From Desulfovibrio sp. TomC (lineage in GTDB: Bacteria; Desulfobacterota; Desulfovibrionia; Desulfovibrionales; Desulfovibrionaceae), in assembly GCF_000801335.2 (NCBI RefSeq), contig NZ_JSEH01000004.1:186001-250000 (forward strand): a stretch of 64,000 nt of DNA. Reading direction: 5' to 3'. Below are positions 1 to 8,764 of this stretch, in pieces (positions within the stretch are counted from its first letter, which is position 1; every line of letters starts with the position of its first letter). A program made the position numbers and the translations under genes. The notes beneath the pieces were generated by a model. It saw only the letters and a list, made by a program, of their open reading frames with translations. It made no database searches and had not been told where the DNA came from.

Positions 1-103
1 CTTGGCCGTCCACCGTCTGCCGTCGGCGTCATAATCCCGATACCCGAATCGCGTCAGCCCGGTGTCTGATTGCGCAGATCTTGGGTTTGCTGACGGCGTC
101 AGT

Positions 104-850
104 CTACTCCAAGGCCACCAGTTCCAGGTCCCCGACCAGTCCCACCAGTTCGCCTAGCTGGAGAAACGCGCCGCGAACGCCTCGCCCGGCCATGCCCTCG
201 GCCGCCGCCAGCACGCCTTCCATGTCCTCGGCCGTGACCAGGAGATTGGCCAGGGCCGTGGCCGCGGCGTCGGCGATGGCCCCCCGGTCGGCCACCACCG
301 TCACCATGTCGGCCCGGCCAAGGCTTAAGGACGGGCCAACCGTGGCCGAGGAGGCGCAGATGGCGGCCGGCAGGGCGTCCGGGCCAAAGCGCAGGGCCAG
401 GCGCGCCCCTTCCACGGGCTTGGCCAAAAGGGCCACGATGCGTTCGCGCCGGCCGGTCAAAAACACGTCGCCGCCATTTTCCACCAACAGTTCCGGCGAC
501 TGCCCGGCAAAGCGGTCGGCCACGGCCTGGGACATGGCCCCGGCCACGGCGGCCATGGGGCCGACGCCAAAACGCGCGGCCGCCTCGGCCATGTCCAGGG
601 CGATGTCCGGGGCGTCGTCGGTCAGGGCCACGGGCACGAGGCTGTGCTGGAAATCGGGGTGGAGCAGCAGGTAGGTGGAGAGCCGGGCGCGCAGGGCGGA
701 GACGAAATCAGCAATCTCCCGGGACAGGCTGCGCTCGGCCACCACCCAGAGATCGGTCTGGGCCACCACCACCTGGAAGGCAGTTTCGCCCGGGCGCGGG
801 GCATGGGTCTGGCGGTAGGCGCGCACGGGATCGAGATGGACGCGGGGCAT
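104..850 (-). CDS. UPF0280 family protein (ApbE-like fold)
   Basis: 248 aa. The start is the ATG giving MPRVHLDP; the open frame runs further upstream but that extension is low-complexity and lies over the divergent glycosyltransferase gene. The protein has the UPF0280 pattern: an Ala-rich middle (GPMAAVAGAMSQAVADR), then ENGGDVFL and a C-terminal ASSATVGPSLSLGRADM stretch. These recall the ENGGD and Ala-rich loop of ApbE-type flavin transferases, so a role in flavin or cofactor handling is possible but unproven. It is soluble, with no signal peptide or membrane segment. It is transcribed divergently from the GT2 gene with about 105 bp between starts. Family call is fairly secure; function is unknown. 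Confidence 0.8.
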   Translation of the reverse strand: MPRVHLDPVRAYRQTHAPRPGETAFQVVVAQTDLWVVAERSLSREIADFVSALRARLSTYLLLHPDFQHSLVPVALTDDAPDIALDMAEAAARFGVGPMAAVAGAMSQAVADRFAGQSPELLVENGGDVFLTGRRERIVALLAKPVEGARLALRFGPDALPAAICASSATVGPSLSLGRADMVTVVADRGAIADAAATALANLLVTAEDMEGVLAAAEGMAGRGVRGAFLQLGELVGLVGDLELVALE

Positions 851-955
851 GGCGGCTCCTTTGTCGGGTGGCGTTTGGCCCAGTATGCCCGGTTGCCTGC
901 CCGGGGGAAAGAGGCGGCCTTGGCAGGTCCGGCCCGGCCATGTAGTGTCGGGACC

Positions 956-1861
956 ATGACGCACGCACCCTTGCCGCACGTGGCCGAACCGTTGGTCACG
1001 GTCATCATCCCCACCCACGACCGGGCTGCGCTCCTGATGCGGGCCGTGACTTCGGCCTTGGGCCAGACCCATGGAAGCCTGGAAGTCCTGGTGGTTGACG
1101 ACGGCTCGACGGATGAGACTCCGGCGCTGCTGGCTGCCGTGGACGATCCCCGGCTGACGGTGATCCGCCGGCAGACGCCCGGCGGGGTGTCGGCGGCGCG
1201 CAATGTGGCGATTGCTGCGGCCCGGGGGGACTTTATCGCCCTGCTGGATTCCGACGACGAATGGCTGCCGGACAAAACCGCCCGCCAGCTGGCCTACATG
1301 CTGGAAAACGGCCATATCATAAGCCAGACCCAGGAAATATGGATGCGCGGCGGCCGGCGGGTCAATCCCGTGGCCAGACATGGCAAGCCGGATGGGTTCT
1401 TTTTTGAGGCCGCACTGGATATGTGTCTGGTCAGCCCTTCGACAACGATGTTTGCCAGGGGATTTTTTGAGGAGGTCGGGCTTTTTGACGAAAGTCTCCC
1501 GGCCTGCGAAGACTATGATCTGTGGCTGCGGACCTTGCTGCGCCATCCCATAGGGTTGCTGGACGCCTACCTGGCCGTGCGCCACGGCGGGCGGGGCGAT
1601 CAGCTCTCGACCATGTTTATTGGCCAGGACCTGTTTCGCATACGGGCGATGATCGGCCTCTTGGCCCGGCCGGAAGTGACGCCCTGGCATCGGGATTGCA
1701 TTGAAAAAGAATTGCGCCGCAAGGTCCGGGTCTATGTCGTTGGCTGTTGCAAGCGCGACAGACCGGAAGAGGCCGAGCGGGTGCTGGCCCTGATGGAAAC
1801 GGCCCTTGGCGCGGCCAAAGCGCATGACACCCAGCCGCCCGCGCCGGACGGGGCGGCCTGA
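956..1861 (+). CDS. Glycosyltransferase family 2
   Basis: 301 aa, probably cytoplasmic, with no membrane segments. The start chosen is the ATG giving MTHAPLPHV, because the GT-A fold begins just after it (VTVIIPTHDR, residues 14-23). The nucleotide-sugar site is visible as VVDDGSTDET (about 46-55), and the metal-binding D-x-D is LLDSDDEW (about 97-104). CEDYDLWLR near residue 185 is the usual acceptor-side motif of family 2. The donor sugar and acceptor cannot be read from sequence. There are no surface-polysaccharide neighbours, so the pathway is open. The frame extends upstream to 644, but that part overlaps the divergent UPF0280 gene and is rejected. Confidence 0.87.
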   Translation: MTHAPLPHVAEPLVTVIIPTHDRAALLMRAVTSALGQTHGSLEVLVVDDGSTDETPALLAAVDDPRLTVIRRQTPGGVSAARNVAIAAARGDFIALLDSDDEWLPDKTARQLAYMLENGHIISQTQEIWMRGGRRVNPVARHGKPDGFFFEAALDMCLVSPSTTMFARGFFEEVGLFDESLPACEDYDLWLRTLLRHPIGLLDAYLAVRHGGRGDQLSTMFIGQDLFRIRAMIGLLARPEVTPWHRDCIEKELRRKVRVYVVGCCKRDRPEEAERVLALMETALGAAKAHDTQPPAPDGAA

Positions 1862-1912
1862 ATGCGGCGGGTTGGGGCGGCCCGGCGAGAGGCCGCCGGC
1901 CCGGGAAAAGGC

Positions 1913-2272
1913 CTAGGGCGCGACTTCCCGTTTGGTGATGGCCTCGGCCTTGATGCGCGTCAGGGTGTGGGTGAGCCCGGCCAGGACGTTTTCCCGGATA
2001 TCGCCGGCAGCGATGATAAAAAGCAGATCGTCGCCCGGGGCAAAAGTGCCGGCCCGGGCTTCGACCAGCACCCGGAACATGCCGGGCATGGCTTCGCCTT
2101 CCTGGCGGATGGCTTCCACCAGATCGGCGTCCACCCGGACTTCCAGGGAGGCCACCGGAGCCCCTTGCCGGGACGTGGCCCGGGCCATGCCGTTATGCAC
2201 CAGTACCATGCCGACTTTCTCCAGAAAGCCCGGCTGAGCCTTAAGCGCCGCAATGGTTTTTGATATGTCCAT
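1913..2272 (-). CDS. MoaE-like molybdopterin synthase catalytic subunit homologue
   Basis: 119 aa from the ATG giving MDISKTI (an alternative TTG lies 9 nt further out). The order of motifs fits a divergent MoaE: LVHNGMARATSR near the N terminus, a GDDLLFIIAAGDIRENV stretch, and a basic C-terminal segment RIKAEAITKREV whose lysines could correspond to the catalytic Lys region of MoaE. MoaE converts precursor Z to molybdopterin with MoaD thiocarboxylate; molybdoenzymes are abundant in sulfate reducers. No moaD lies beside it. Transcribed divergently from the 910-aa protein with only 28 bp between starts. The family call is from memory of the pattern and is moderate. Confidence 0.55.
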   Translation of the reverse strand: MDISKTIAALKAQPGFLEKVGMVLVHNGMARATSRQGAPVASLEVRVDADLVEAIRQEGEAMPGMFRVLVEARAGTFAPGDDLLFIIAAGDIRENVLAGLTHTLTRIKAEAITKREVAP

Positions 2273-2300
2273 CAACGGCAAGTAAGGGAGAACAGCGCCC

Positions 2301-5033
2301 TTGTCTACGTTTTACATCGCCAATCTGCTGGAGAAGCTGCCCCAGATTCCGACCACGCGCATGGTGCACAACGGCATCTGCGTCTGGGTGGTCTGGGACG
2401 GCGAACTCGACCCGGGCATCCCGACCATGCTCGAGGACTACGGCGGTTTTCGCATGGCCGACGCCTACGGCCAGGCCCTGTGGTTTTTCTTCAGCGAGGA
2501 GGGCCTGCGGGCCTTAGGGCGCATCCATGTCTGGGGCAAGGTCAACGCCATGCGCCTTTTTATGGAGGCAGTGCCGGCGGCGATGTTGGTCAGCCCCAAA
2601 TTCGAGCGCTCACTGACCATGTCCGTGGAGCTGTCGCGCCAGCATGTCTCGCCGGGCGAAACCCTGGAGATCCTACTCCATCCCAATCTCAAACCACAGT
2701 TGGCCCATCTCCCGGGACTGTCGGGCCAGCACACCAAACCCACCATGGGCTTGGCCCGGGTTGCCTTCGAGCGTCTGGAGGCCGATACCGCCTTGTCCTA
2801 CGACCCGGGGCTCATCTGGTATTGCGTGCTGCGGCCCCTGGGCGATCCTTTAAGCCGCAATACGGCCGAGGGCTGGCGCAATATCGCCGAGGAACTCCTT
2901 GATATCGTCGAACGCCTGGGCGTCAAGTTCATCCGGCATGAAGGGTTTCTTATTTTCGAGCTGTCCGGGCTGCGCAAGTTTCGTTCGTGGTCGCGCGACA
3001 CCATTGCCCGGATCATGCGGCTTAAGGAAGAAGGGGAGCAGGGCCGTTACTGGCCAAGCGTCATGGCCGCGGCCTCGTCCAAAGGCCGGACCCTGAGCAA
3101 GGACCTGCCCCGACGCCTTGGTCTGGACTGGGACCAGATGAGTCCGGACTATCCCCACATGAGCTACCGTTCGGCCTTTCTGCTGGGCGACGACTTCATC
3201 ATCCACGAGGCCCGGACGCTGTCGCGCGGGGTGACCGTCGAGGACTGGTGCAACGTCAGTCTGGCCCGGGCGGAAGAGACCGAAGACGCCGCCGAGGAGA
3301 AAATCCAAGGCGAACTGGCCGTGCCGTTACCCTCGGCACTGTCTGGCGGGGACGCCAAACCGTGTTTCTACTGCGGACTGAACAACCATACCCCGCACCA
3401 CTGCCCTTCCAAACTGTTGACCGTGCCCAAGCCCGAAGTGTGGGAGCTTTTCGGTGATGTGGACATGGGTGGCCTGGAAGCGCTGTCCCAGGGCCTGGAA
3501 ACGGCCCTGGCCGCTGATTTTGACACCGAGTCGGCCCGCCTGCTGACCGGCGGCGATGCCCCGTGCCTGTTTTATCAGTCTCTTTTCGAGACCGGGATGC
3601 CGTTTCAGACGCGCTTTCTCGAGCTGGTGTGGCGCAGCAAGGGCAAGGTCCTGCCGGATGGTCTGGCCCAGCTGGGCCAGCGCGAGGGCGAGTTTTTCTG
3701 GGGCGCCCTGGTCGCTTTTCGCAGCGATGACGCCGAGAATTACGATGCGCTCATGACCCAGGCCCTGGCCAAGTATCCCCGGGCTTACCAGCCCAAGTCG
3801 CTGCAAGGTTTTCAGGCCATGGAAGCCGGGGATTGGACCAAGGCCGTCTACTATTGGCAGGAGGCGGGCCGGCAGTGCCACACGGCCCTGCAACGGGGCT
3901 ATTTCCATTTCCTGGAGGCCCGGACGGCGGAAATCCAGGGGGACAGCCATAAGGCCATCGCCCATTACCGCGAGACCCTACGGGAAAATCCCAAGTGGTT
4001 GGAGCCGGTCTACCGCCAGGGCGTGTGTCTGGTGAAGATGGGCTTTATCGATCAGGGGTTGCAGTATCTGCTCCCCCTGGTGACGGCAGATGCGCCAACA
4101 TTTAACCGGGTGCTGCTCGACCCGGAGTTGGAGCGCGGCCGGTTGCAGGTGCTCGGCGCGTTGTGGCGGGTCTGGAGTGCCGCCCGGGAGGAGGCCAAGC
4201 ACCGGCTTGGCACCCTGGCCGAACTGTCCGAATCGGTGCGCGGCCGGTTTCTCGATGAAGAACCGTATCTGGCTGAGGCTGCGGCCAAGGCCGAGGTCTT
4301 GGCGACGCTTGGCAAAGTCAGCAATTATGTGGCTTTTAAGCGACTTGTAAACGGAGTGGATGCCTTCGAAGCCGAAGTCAAAAAGGCTATCGAAAAGGAA
4401 CTGGCGGCCATGCGGGCCAGACAGGACCGGCAGGTGGAGGATTTGAAGGGCATTCAGCGGGAGGCGGCGTGGTTCCCGTTCCCCTCACTCTTGCGGGAGT
4501 TCAACAAGGATTTCAACTATTGCGCCACGAGGCTTAACTGGATGCGCACCGCATCCATGGACGAGGCCGCCAATTTTCGGAAAAGCCGCGAGAGTATGCC
4601 GGAGGTGGACGAGCGCATCCAGACGTTGCGCACCCGGCTGATCACGCTTCGCATTGTGCGTGATTCGACCTTTTTTACCATGCTTTTTGGTCGCAATTTC
4701 ATGTGGATGGAGGTGGCAAGCCTGGGGTTGTCCCTGGTGCTGGTGCCGCTTATGGTCTATGCGTTCCAGCGTTTCGGCCAGGGTTGGGTGGCGGACATGG
4801 TGGAGCATCAGAAGTGGCAGTTGCAAAAGGGGCTGGTGGTCATTTTGACGATTTCGGCCCTGGCTTTAGCCGCCATCAACACGGCGCTGACCTTTGACGC
4901 AAAAAAACGCAAGCTGTTTAAGCTGGCCGAGGAAGGCAAGCTGCCCAAGAAAAAGCCCAAGAAATCGCCCAAGCCCAAGAAAAAGCCCGCGCCCAAAGCT
5001 GCGCCCAAAGCTAAGGCCGCGCCTAAAAAATAG
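2301..5033 (+). CDS. Large CCHC zinc-knuckle/TPR protein with C-terminal membrane hairpin
   Basis: 910 aa from a TTG preceded by AAGTAAGGGAG. No catalytic family is recognised. Residues 1-330 are a globular region of unknown type. At about 354-370 there is CFYCGLNNHTPHHC, a C-x2-C-x7-H-x-x-C-like zinc-knuckle pattern. Residues 440-640 contain helical repeats of TPR character (for example KAVYYWQEAGRQCHTALQRGYFHFLEA and HYRETLRENPKWLEPVYRQG). A charged coiled-coil-like stretch follows at about 690-790. Two hydrophobic segments lie at about 800-823 and 843-862, and the last 40 residues are a Lys/Pro/Ala tail of repeated PKKKP/APKA units. It may be a membrane-anchored scaffold. Neighbours give no functional hint. 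Confidence 0.75.
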   Translation: MSTFYIANLLEKLPQIPTTRMVHNGICVWVVWDGELDPGIPTMLEDYGGFRMADAYGQALWFFFSEEGLRALGRIHVWGKVNAMRLFMEAVPAAMLVSPKFERSLTMSVELSRQHVSPGETLEILLHPNLKPQLAHLPGLSGQHTKPTMGLARVAFERLEADTALSYDPGLIWYCVLRPLGDPLSRNTAEGWRNIAEELLDIVERLGVKFIRHEGFLIFELSGLRKFRSWSRDTIARIMRLKEEGEQGRYWPSVMAAASSKGRTLSKDLPRRLGLDWDQMSPDYPHMSYRSAFLLGDDFIIHEARTLSRGVTVEDWCNVSLARAEETEDAAEEKIQGELAVPLPSALSGGDAKPCFYCGLNNHTPHHCPSKLLTVPKPEVWELFGDVDMGGLEALSQGLETALAADFDTESARLLTGGDAPCLFYQSLFETGMPFQTRFLELVWRSKGKVLPDGLAQLGQREGEFFWGALVAFRSDDAENYDALMTQALAKYPRAYQPKSLQGFQAMEAGDWTKAVYYWQEAGRQCHTALQRGYFHFLEARTAEIQGDSHKAIAHYRETLRENPKWLEPVYRQGVCLVKMGFIDQGLQYLLPLVTADAPTFNRVLLDPELERGRLQVLGALWRVWSAAREEAKHRLGTLAELSESVRGRFLDEEPYLAEAAAKAEVLATLGKVSNYVAFKRLVNGVDAFEAEVKKAIEKELAAMRARQDRQVEDLKGIQREAAWFPFPSLLREFNKDFNYCATRLNWMRTASMDEAANFRKSRESMPEVDERIQTLRTRLITLRIVRDSTFFTMLFGRNFMWMEVASLGLSLVLVPLMVYAFQRFGQGWVADMVEHQKWQLQKGLVVILTISALALAAINTALTFDAKKRKLFKLAEEGKLPKKKPKKSPKPKKKPAPKAAPKAKAAPKK

Positions 5034-5083
5034 GCCACTTGGTCGTTAGCTCGGTCCAGTTTGGCCCGGCCCGGTTTGACCTG

Positions 5084-5725
5084 TCAGCGAAGTGAGCCCT
5101 CGCTTGGAAACCCCTGTGTCAGGCTTTGAAAGAGTCCTTCCAGTTGCCGGGCCAGATCGGCTGGCTCGGCCTCAGTCAGCGCCGACAGGCCAATAATTTG
5201 CCGCATGAGCTGGAATCCGGCGATGACTGCCAGCAAAAGGGCCGCCCGCTGCGGAGCGCCTGGACCGGACAGGATGTCGACAAGCGGCTGCAGGTGCTGC
5301 TGGGCATGGTCCCGCAGGATGGTTGCCGCCTGCGGGTTGGCGGCCGAGCGGATCAGCAGCAGGATGCCGTCCAGGGGACTGACGCCCGGCTCGGTCTTGG
5401 CGACCAGGGTGCGGGCCATATTTTGGGCGAGCGTCGCAACGGTTCGGTCCGGCCTGGTCAATTCGTGCCGGAGTATTCCCGGCGTCGCCAGCGTCGCTTC
5501 GACCACCTCCTCAAACAACCTCTCCTTGGAACCGAAATACCGGTTGACGAGCATTGCCGTCACGCCGGCATTTTGTGCGATTTCCCGGACGCCGACGCCG
5601 TCATAGCCGCAACGGGTGAAGGCCAGGCGGGCCGAATCGAGGATCGCCTGCCGCGTGGCTGCCGCGTTTCGCCGCCGTTTCGGGTGGTGGCCCGGGGCAA
5701 GGCCTGTGGTGGTGGGCTCATCCAT
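5084..5725 (-). CDS. TetR/AcrR family transcriptional regulator
   Basis: 213 aa from the ATG giving MDEPTTTG, with GAGGGG placed correctly upstream; the reading frame stays open to 6022 but that leader is Arg/Pro-rich and unlikely to be translated. The N-terminal helix-turn-helix spans about residues 23-70 (TRQAILDSARLAF, VREIAQNAGVTAMLVNRYFG, SKERLF), followed by an all-helical ligand domain. It is divergent from the FUSC/DUF1656/HlyD efflux operon, and two identical-arm palindromes lie in the shared intergenic region, so it most likely represses that operon and is relieved by the exported compound. The ligand is not predictable. Confidence 0.88.
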   Translation of the reverse strand: MDEPTTTGLAPGHHPKRRRNAAATRQAILDSARLAFTRCGYDGVGVREIAQNAGVTAMLVNRYFGSKERLFEEVVEATLATPGILRHELTRPDRTVATLAQNMARTLVAKTEPGVSPLDGILLLIRSAANPQAATILRDHAQQHLQPLVDILSGPGAPQRAALLLAVIAGFQLMRQIIGLSALTEAEPADLARQLEGLFQSLTQGFPSEGSLR

Positions 5726-6005
5726 GTCGTTTCCCCTCGTTTGCTGATCATCCCTCGGGCTTGACGAAGCCTGTCGGCGGCGGCGCACGGCCGCTTCCCG
5801 GCGTGCTGGGGTGATACCCCCTTTGCCGGCGACAATCCATGCAAGCAATGTTGACAGCCCGGGAGCGTGGGGTATTGCCGTCCTTCCCCTGGCCTGAAAA
5901 CTGGCGGCCGGTCTTGCCGGTCGTGCGGGACTGTTGTGAAATAGCCTGCTATCCCTGCATGTTGCTGCCTCTCCCGATACCCCGTATGACAGTTTGGATA
6001 CAATA

Positions 6006-6019
6006 TCTACACATGTAGA
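6006..6019. promoter_or_regulatory. Putative TetR operator, site 1
   Basis: Perfect inverted repeat TCTACA-CA-TGTAGA. The same 6-bp arms with the same 2-bp spacing recur at 6037-6050. Location between tetR and the operon it probably controls supports an operator role; binding itself is inferred. Confidence 0.7.
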
Positions 6020-6036
6020 CAAAATATGAAATTGAG

Positions 6037-6050
6037 TCTACAGGTGTAGA
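6037..6050. promoter_or_regulatory. Putative TetR operator, site 2
   Basis: Perfect inverted repeat TCTACA-GG-TGTAGA, identical arms to site 1. The centres are 31 bp apart, close to three helical turns, which would put two repressor dimers on the same DNA face. Confidence 0.7.
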
Positions 6051-6326
6051 GAAAGAGGGCGGGAAGTCCTGCTCCGCGTGAAGAACGCCCGGAGTGGCCC
6101 GGGCGCACGAATCTGTTCGGATACTGTGCCGCATTGACGCGCGCTGGCGAAAACCGGCGGCGATTGGCGCCCCGGGAGTGGGCCGCCCCGCGCCGCGTTC
6201 GGATGCTGCTTCGCCAGTCCAGCCACGGCCGCCTGACAGCGTATCCAACACAACGGCTTCGCCGGGTCATCGGGCCAACATGACGCCAGGCCTCTTTTTC
6301 CCCTTTTGGGGTGGAGGGGCTAAGCG

Positions 6327-8525
6327 GTGTCGTGTCGCCGCCATGCCCTCGTTGCTCCAGGATCGTATCACATGGTGTATCATCGTCTCGCGGCCAGGGA
6401 ATCCATCAAAACCGGTCTGGCCATGGCGCTTGCCTGCGGCATCGCCCTGGCCCTTGGCTGGGAGAATCCCTATTGGGCCGCAATCGCCGTGGCCGTCGTC
6501 AGTATGCCGACCGTCGGCGAATCGCTCAATAAAAGCGCCTTGCGACTCGGGGGAACCGTGGTCGGCGGTCTGGTCGGCCTGCTGTCTTTGGGGTTGTTTG
6601 GCCAGGACCGGTTTGCCTTTACCCTCTTCATGTCGCTGTATGTCGGCTGGTGCGCCTACCGCATTACAGTAACCCGCGCAGTCTACTTCTGGTTCATCAG
6701 CGGCTACGTCGCCCTGCTCATTGCCGCCGCCGGCGTGGGCAGCAGTTCGCACCAGGCCTTTTATACCGCGATGCTGCGCGTCCAGGAAACCGGACTTGGC
6801 ATCCTCGTTTACGCATTCGTTTCGGTCTTCGTGTGGCCGCAGCGCTGTTTAGATGACCTGAAGCTGGTGGTCAGGAATCTTGTGGGGGTAGAGGCCAAAA
6901 CCCTGGCACAGTATTTTACCCTGCTTCGCCAGGAGGAAGCCGGGGATCGGACGGCAAGCTGGTACGCCATGGAGAACCAGCTCGTTGGCCAGCTTGCGCG
7001 ACGGCTCGACGCAGCCGAAATGGAACAGTTCGAGATCCGCGAAGTCCGGCACTGGTGGCGGCGTCTGCTGCGCACGGCCCAGGACCTGATGGAAGCCATG
7101 GAGATCTGGCGGGAGACGTTCCCGGAACTACGGCGCATCGACCTGGATGCCGTTTTGCCGGACCTGCCGGAGGTCGAGCGCTCCCTGCAGGCGCGTTTCC
7201 GACAAGTGGTCGCCCTGGCCGACGGCGGGCAGCCGCAAGAGCCTTTGCCGGCCCCTGCCTTGCCGATCGACCAGGACCGTCTTCGGGCACTGCCGCATTT
7301 GCAGCAGGCCGCTGTCTTGACGCTCCAGGCGACGGTGTTGGAGATCGGGGCGCTCACGGATCGGCTTGTGACCTGTATGCGGGGTATCAAGGAGAAACGG
7401 CCGCAAGGCGCGGACGCCCCGGATGCGGACGTTTCGGCGGTCGGCCGGCAGGCGGACCCGGACAGCTTCATGGCCTTTTTGCGCGGCATGGCGGCCGTAT
7501 GGCTTTCGACCCTGGTCTGGATAGCCTTCGATCCGCCCGGCCACATGATGCTCGTGGTCTTTACCGGGATTCACACCCTGATGGGAGTCATGTCGCCCCA
7601 GATGCGCTGGGCGAAATTCATCCTGGCCAATACGATGGGCGTCGTGATCGCCGCTGTGCTCTATGTCTTCGTTATGCCGCAGTTGTCAGGCTACATGGAG
7701 CTTTCCGTCCTGCTTTTCGTGCTGACCAGCGTCATTTATTACGTCTTCTGGGATCCGCGGCTGACCATGCTCAAGTTTTCCGCCATCGTGCCCTTCATTA
7801 TGCTGACCAATATTCAGAACCATCAGGTCTATAATATGATCAGCTATTGCAGCAGTGCGACGGCCATGCTGCTGAGCCTGCCGTTGGCGGCCATGGCCTC
7901 CAATGGCGTGTGTTCCTTACGCCCGGAAAAGATGTTTGTGCGTCTTGGGTCCCGGTATTTTCGTCAGGCCCTGGCCCTCATGGCCACGTTCGCGACGCCA
8001 AGGAAATCCGGCTGGCCCGGGAAAACGAGCGCGTCCGTTTTGTCGGCCATGCAGGCCTCGGTCGGCAAGATCGGCGGTTGGGCCAATGGCGTCGACTATA
8101 AGTTGTTGCCGCAACAGGCCCCGCAGCAGGCTGTGGCCATGGTTGCCAGCCTCAATACCCTGACCTACCGGTTTTTGTTTTTTGCGGCGGCCCAGCCTGA
8201 ACGGACGCCGTCGTGGCCGGCCTTTGACGCGGCGCTTGAGGCGTGGCGAGCGGCCATTGAGGACGTTTTGCGCCAGTGGGCAGCCCGTCCGATGCAGCAA
8301 GCGCGTGAATGCGCCCTGCATGGCCGGCTGGCCCAGGCCCGGGCGCAGCTTGAAAATGCAAGCGAAGCGAGCTTCGAACAGATCGAAGGCGCGTTCACGC
8401 CAGCCCAATACACCCGGGCTTACCGTCTGCTTGGCGGCTACAGGGGGCTTTACGACGCCCTCGTCGCCCATGCGGCCCTGGCTGCGGCGTTTGATTGGGA
8501 CGCCTGGCGTGAATCGCGTTTGTAA
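6327..8525 (+). CDS. FUSC-family aromatic acid exporter subunit (AaeB-like)
   Basis: 732 aa from a GTG with GGAGGGG about 7 nt upstream; an ATG at 6372 (MVYHRLAARES) with AGGA upstream is a reasonable alternative. The architecture is that of FUSC/AaeB inner-membrane exporters: an N-terminal multi-pass block (about residues 25-180, with GWENPYWAAIAVAVVSMP), a central soluble helical region (about 180-385), a second multi-pass block (about 385-520) and a soluble C-terminal region. In E. coli AaeB works with the membrane fusion protein AaeA to expel hydroxylated aromatic acids. Here the gene order is FUSC-DUF1656-HlyD under a TetR-type regulator rather than the LysR-type AaeR. Substrate is inferred only from the family. 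Confidence 0.85.
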   Translation: MSCRRHALVAPGSYHMVYHRLAARESIKTGLAMALACGIALALGWENPYWAAIAVAVVSMPTVGESLNKSALRLGGTVVGGLVGLLSLGLFGQDRFAFTLFMSLYVGWCAYRITVTRAVYFWFISGYVALLIAAAGVGSSSHQAFYTAMLRVQETGLGILVYAFVSVFVWPQRCLDDLKLVVRNLVGVEAKTLAQYFTLLRQEEAGDRTASWYAMENQLVGQLARRLDAAEMEQFEIREVRHWWRRLLRTAQDLMEAMEIWRETFPELRRIDLDAVLPDLPEVERSLQARFRQVVALADGGQPQEPLPAPALPIDQDRLRALPHLQQAAVLTLQATVLEIGALTDRLVTCMRGIKEKRPQGADAPDADVSAVGRQADPDSFMAFLRGMAAVWLSTLVWIAFDPPGHMMLVVFTGIHTLMGVMSPQMRWAKFILANTMGVVIAAVLYVFVMPQLSGYMELSVLLFVLTSVIYYVFWDPRLTMLKFSAIVPFIMLTNIQNHQVYNMISYCSSATAMLLSLPLAAMASNGVCSLRPEKMFVRLGSRYFRQALALMATFATPRKSGWPGKTSASVLSAMQASVGKIGGWANGVDYKLLPQQAPQQAVAMVASLNTLTYRFLFFAAAQPERTPSWPAFDAALEAWRAAIEDVLRQWAARPMQQARECALHGRLAQARAQLENASEASFEQIEGAFTPAQYTRAYRLLGGYRGLYDALVAHAALAAAFDWDAWRESRL

Positions 8526-8548
8526 CCAGACTGAAAAAGGAGGGAGCG

Positions 8549-8755
8549 ATGCTCCTATCGCCACGCGAGGTCAATATTGCCGGAATCTATCTGCCGCCGT
8601 TGCTCATCGCCGGCTGTTCCGGACTGGCGCTCGCCTATGGGCTGGCCAGAGGGCTGAACCGGTTTCGCCTGTCGCGGTATTTTGCCGCCCCGCAGCTGGT
8701 GTTCGTGTGTCTGGCCATCATCTTCTCAAACCTGATCGAAACAGTTCTTTTCTAG
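8549..8755 (+). CDS. DUF1656 small inner-membrane protein (AaeX-like)
   Basis: 68 aa with two membrane segments (about residues 14-34 and 46-66), starting MLLSPREVNIAGIYLPP. The E-x-N-I-x-G-x-Y-x-P-P pattern is typical of DUF1656/AaeX proteins. AAAGGAGG lies just upstream of the ATG. It is 23 bp after the FUSC gene and 9 bp before the HlyD gene, so it is the middle gene of the operon. Its exact role in this exporter class is unknown. Confidence 0.85.
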   Translation: MLLSPREVNIAGIYLPPLLIAGCSGLALAYGLARGLNRFRLSRYFAAPQLVFVCLAIIFSNLIETVLF

Positions 8756-8764
8756 GATACCTCG

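Larger units (their letters stand above)
5726..6326. other. Divergent intergenic region between tetR and the efflux operon
   Basis: 600 bp without a convincing gene. The only clear structure is the pair of TCTACA-N2-TGTAGA palindromes at 6006-6050, in an AT-rich patch that stands out from the GC-rich surroundings. The two sites sit roughly 280 bp from each flanking start. I could not assign a convincing -35/-10 pair in either direction. Confidence 0.6.
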
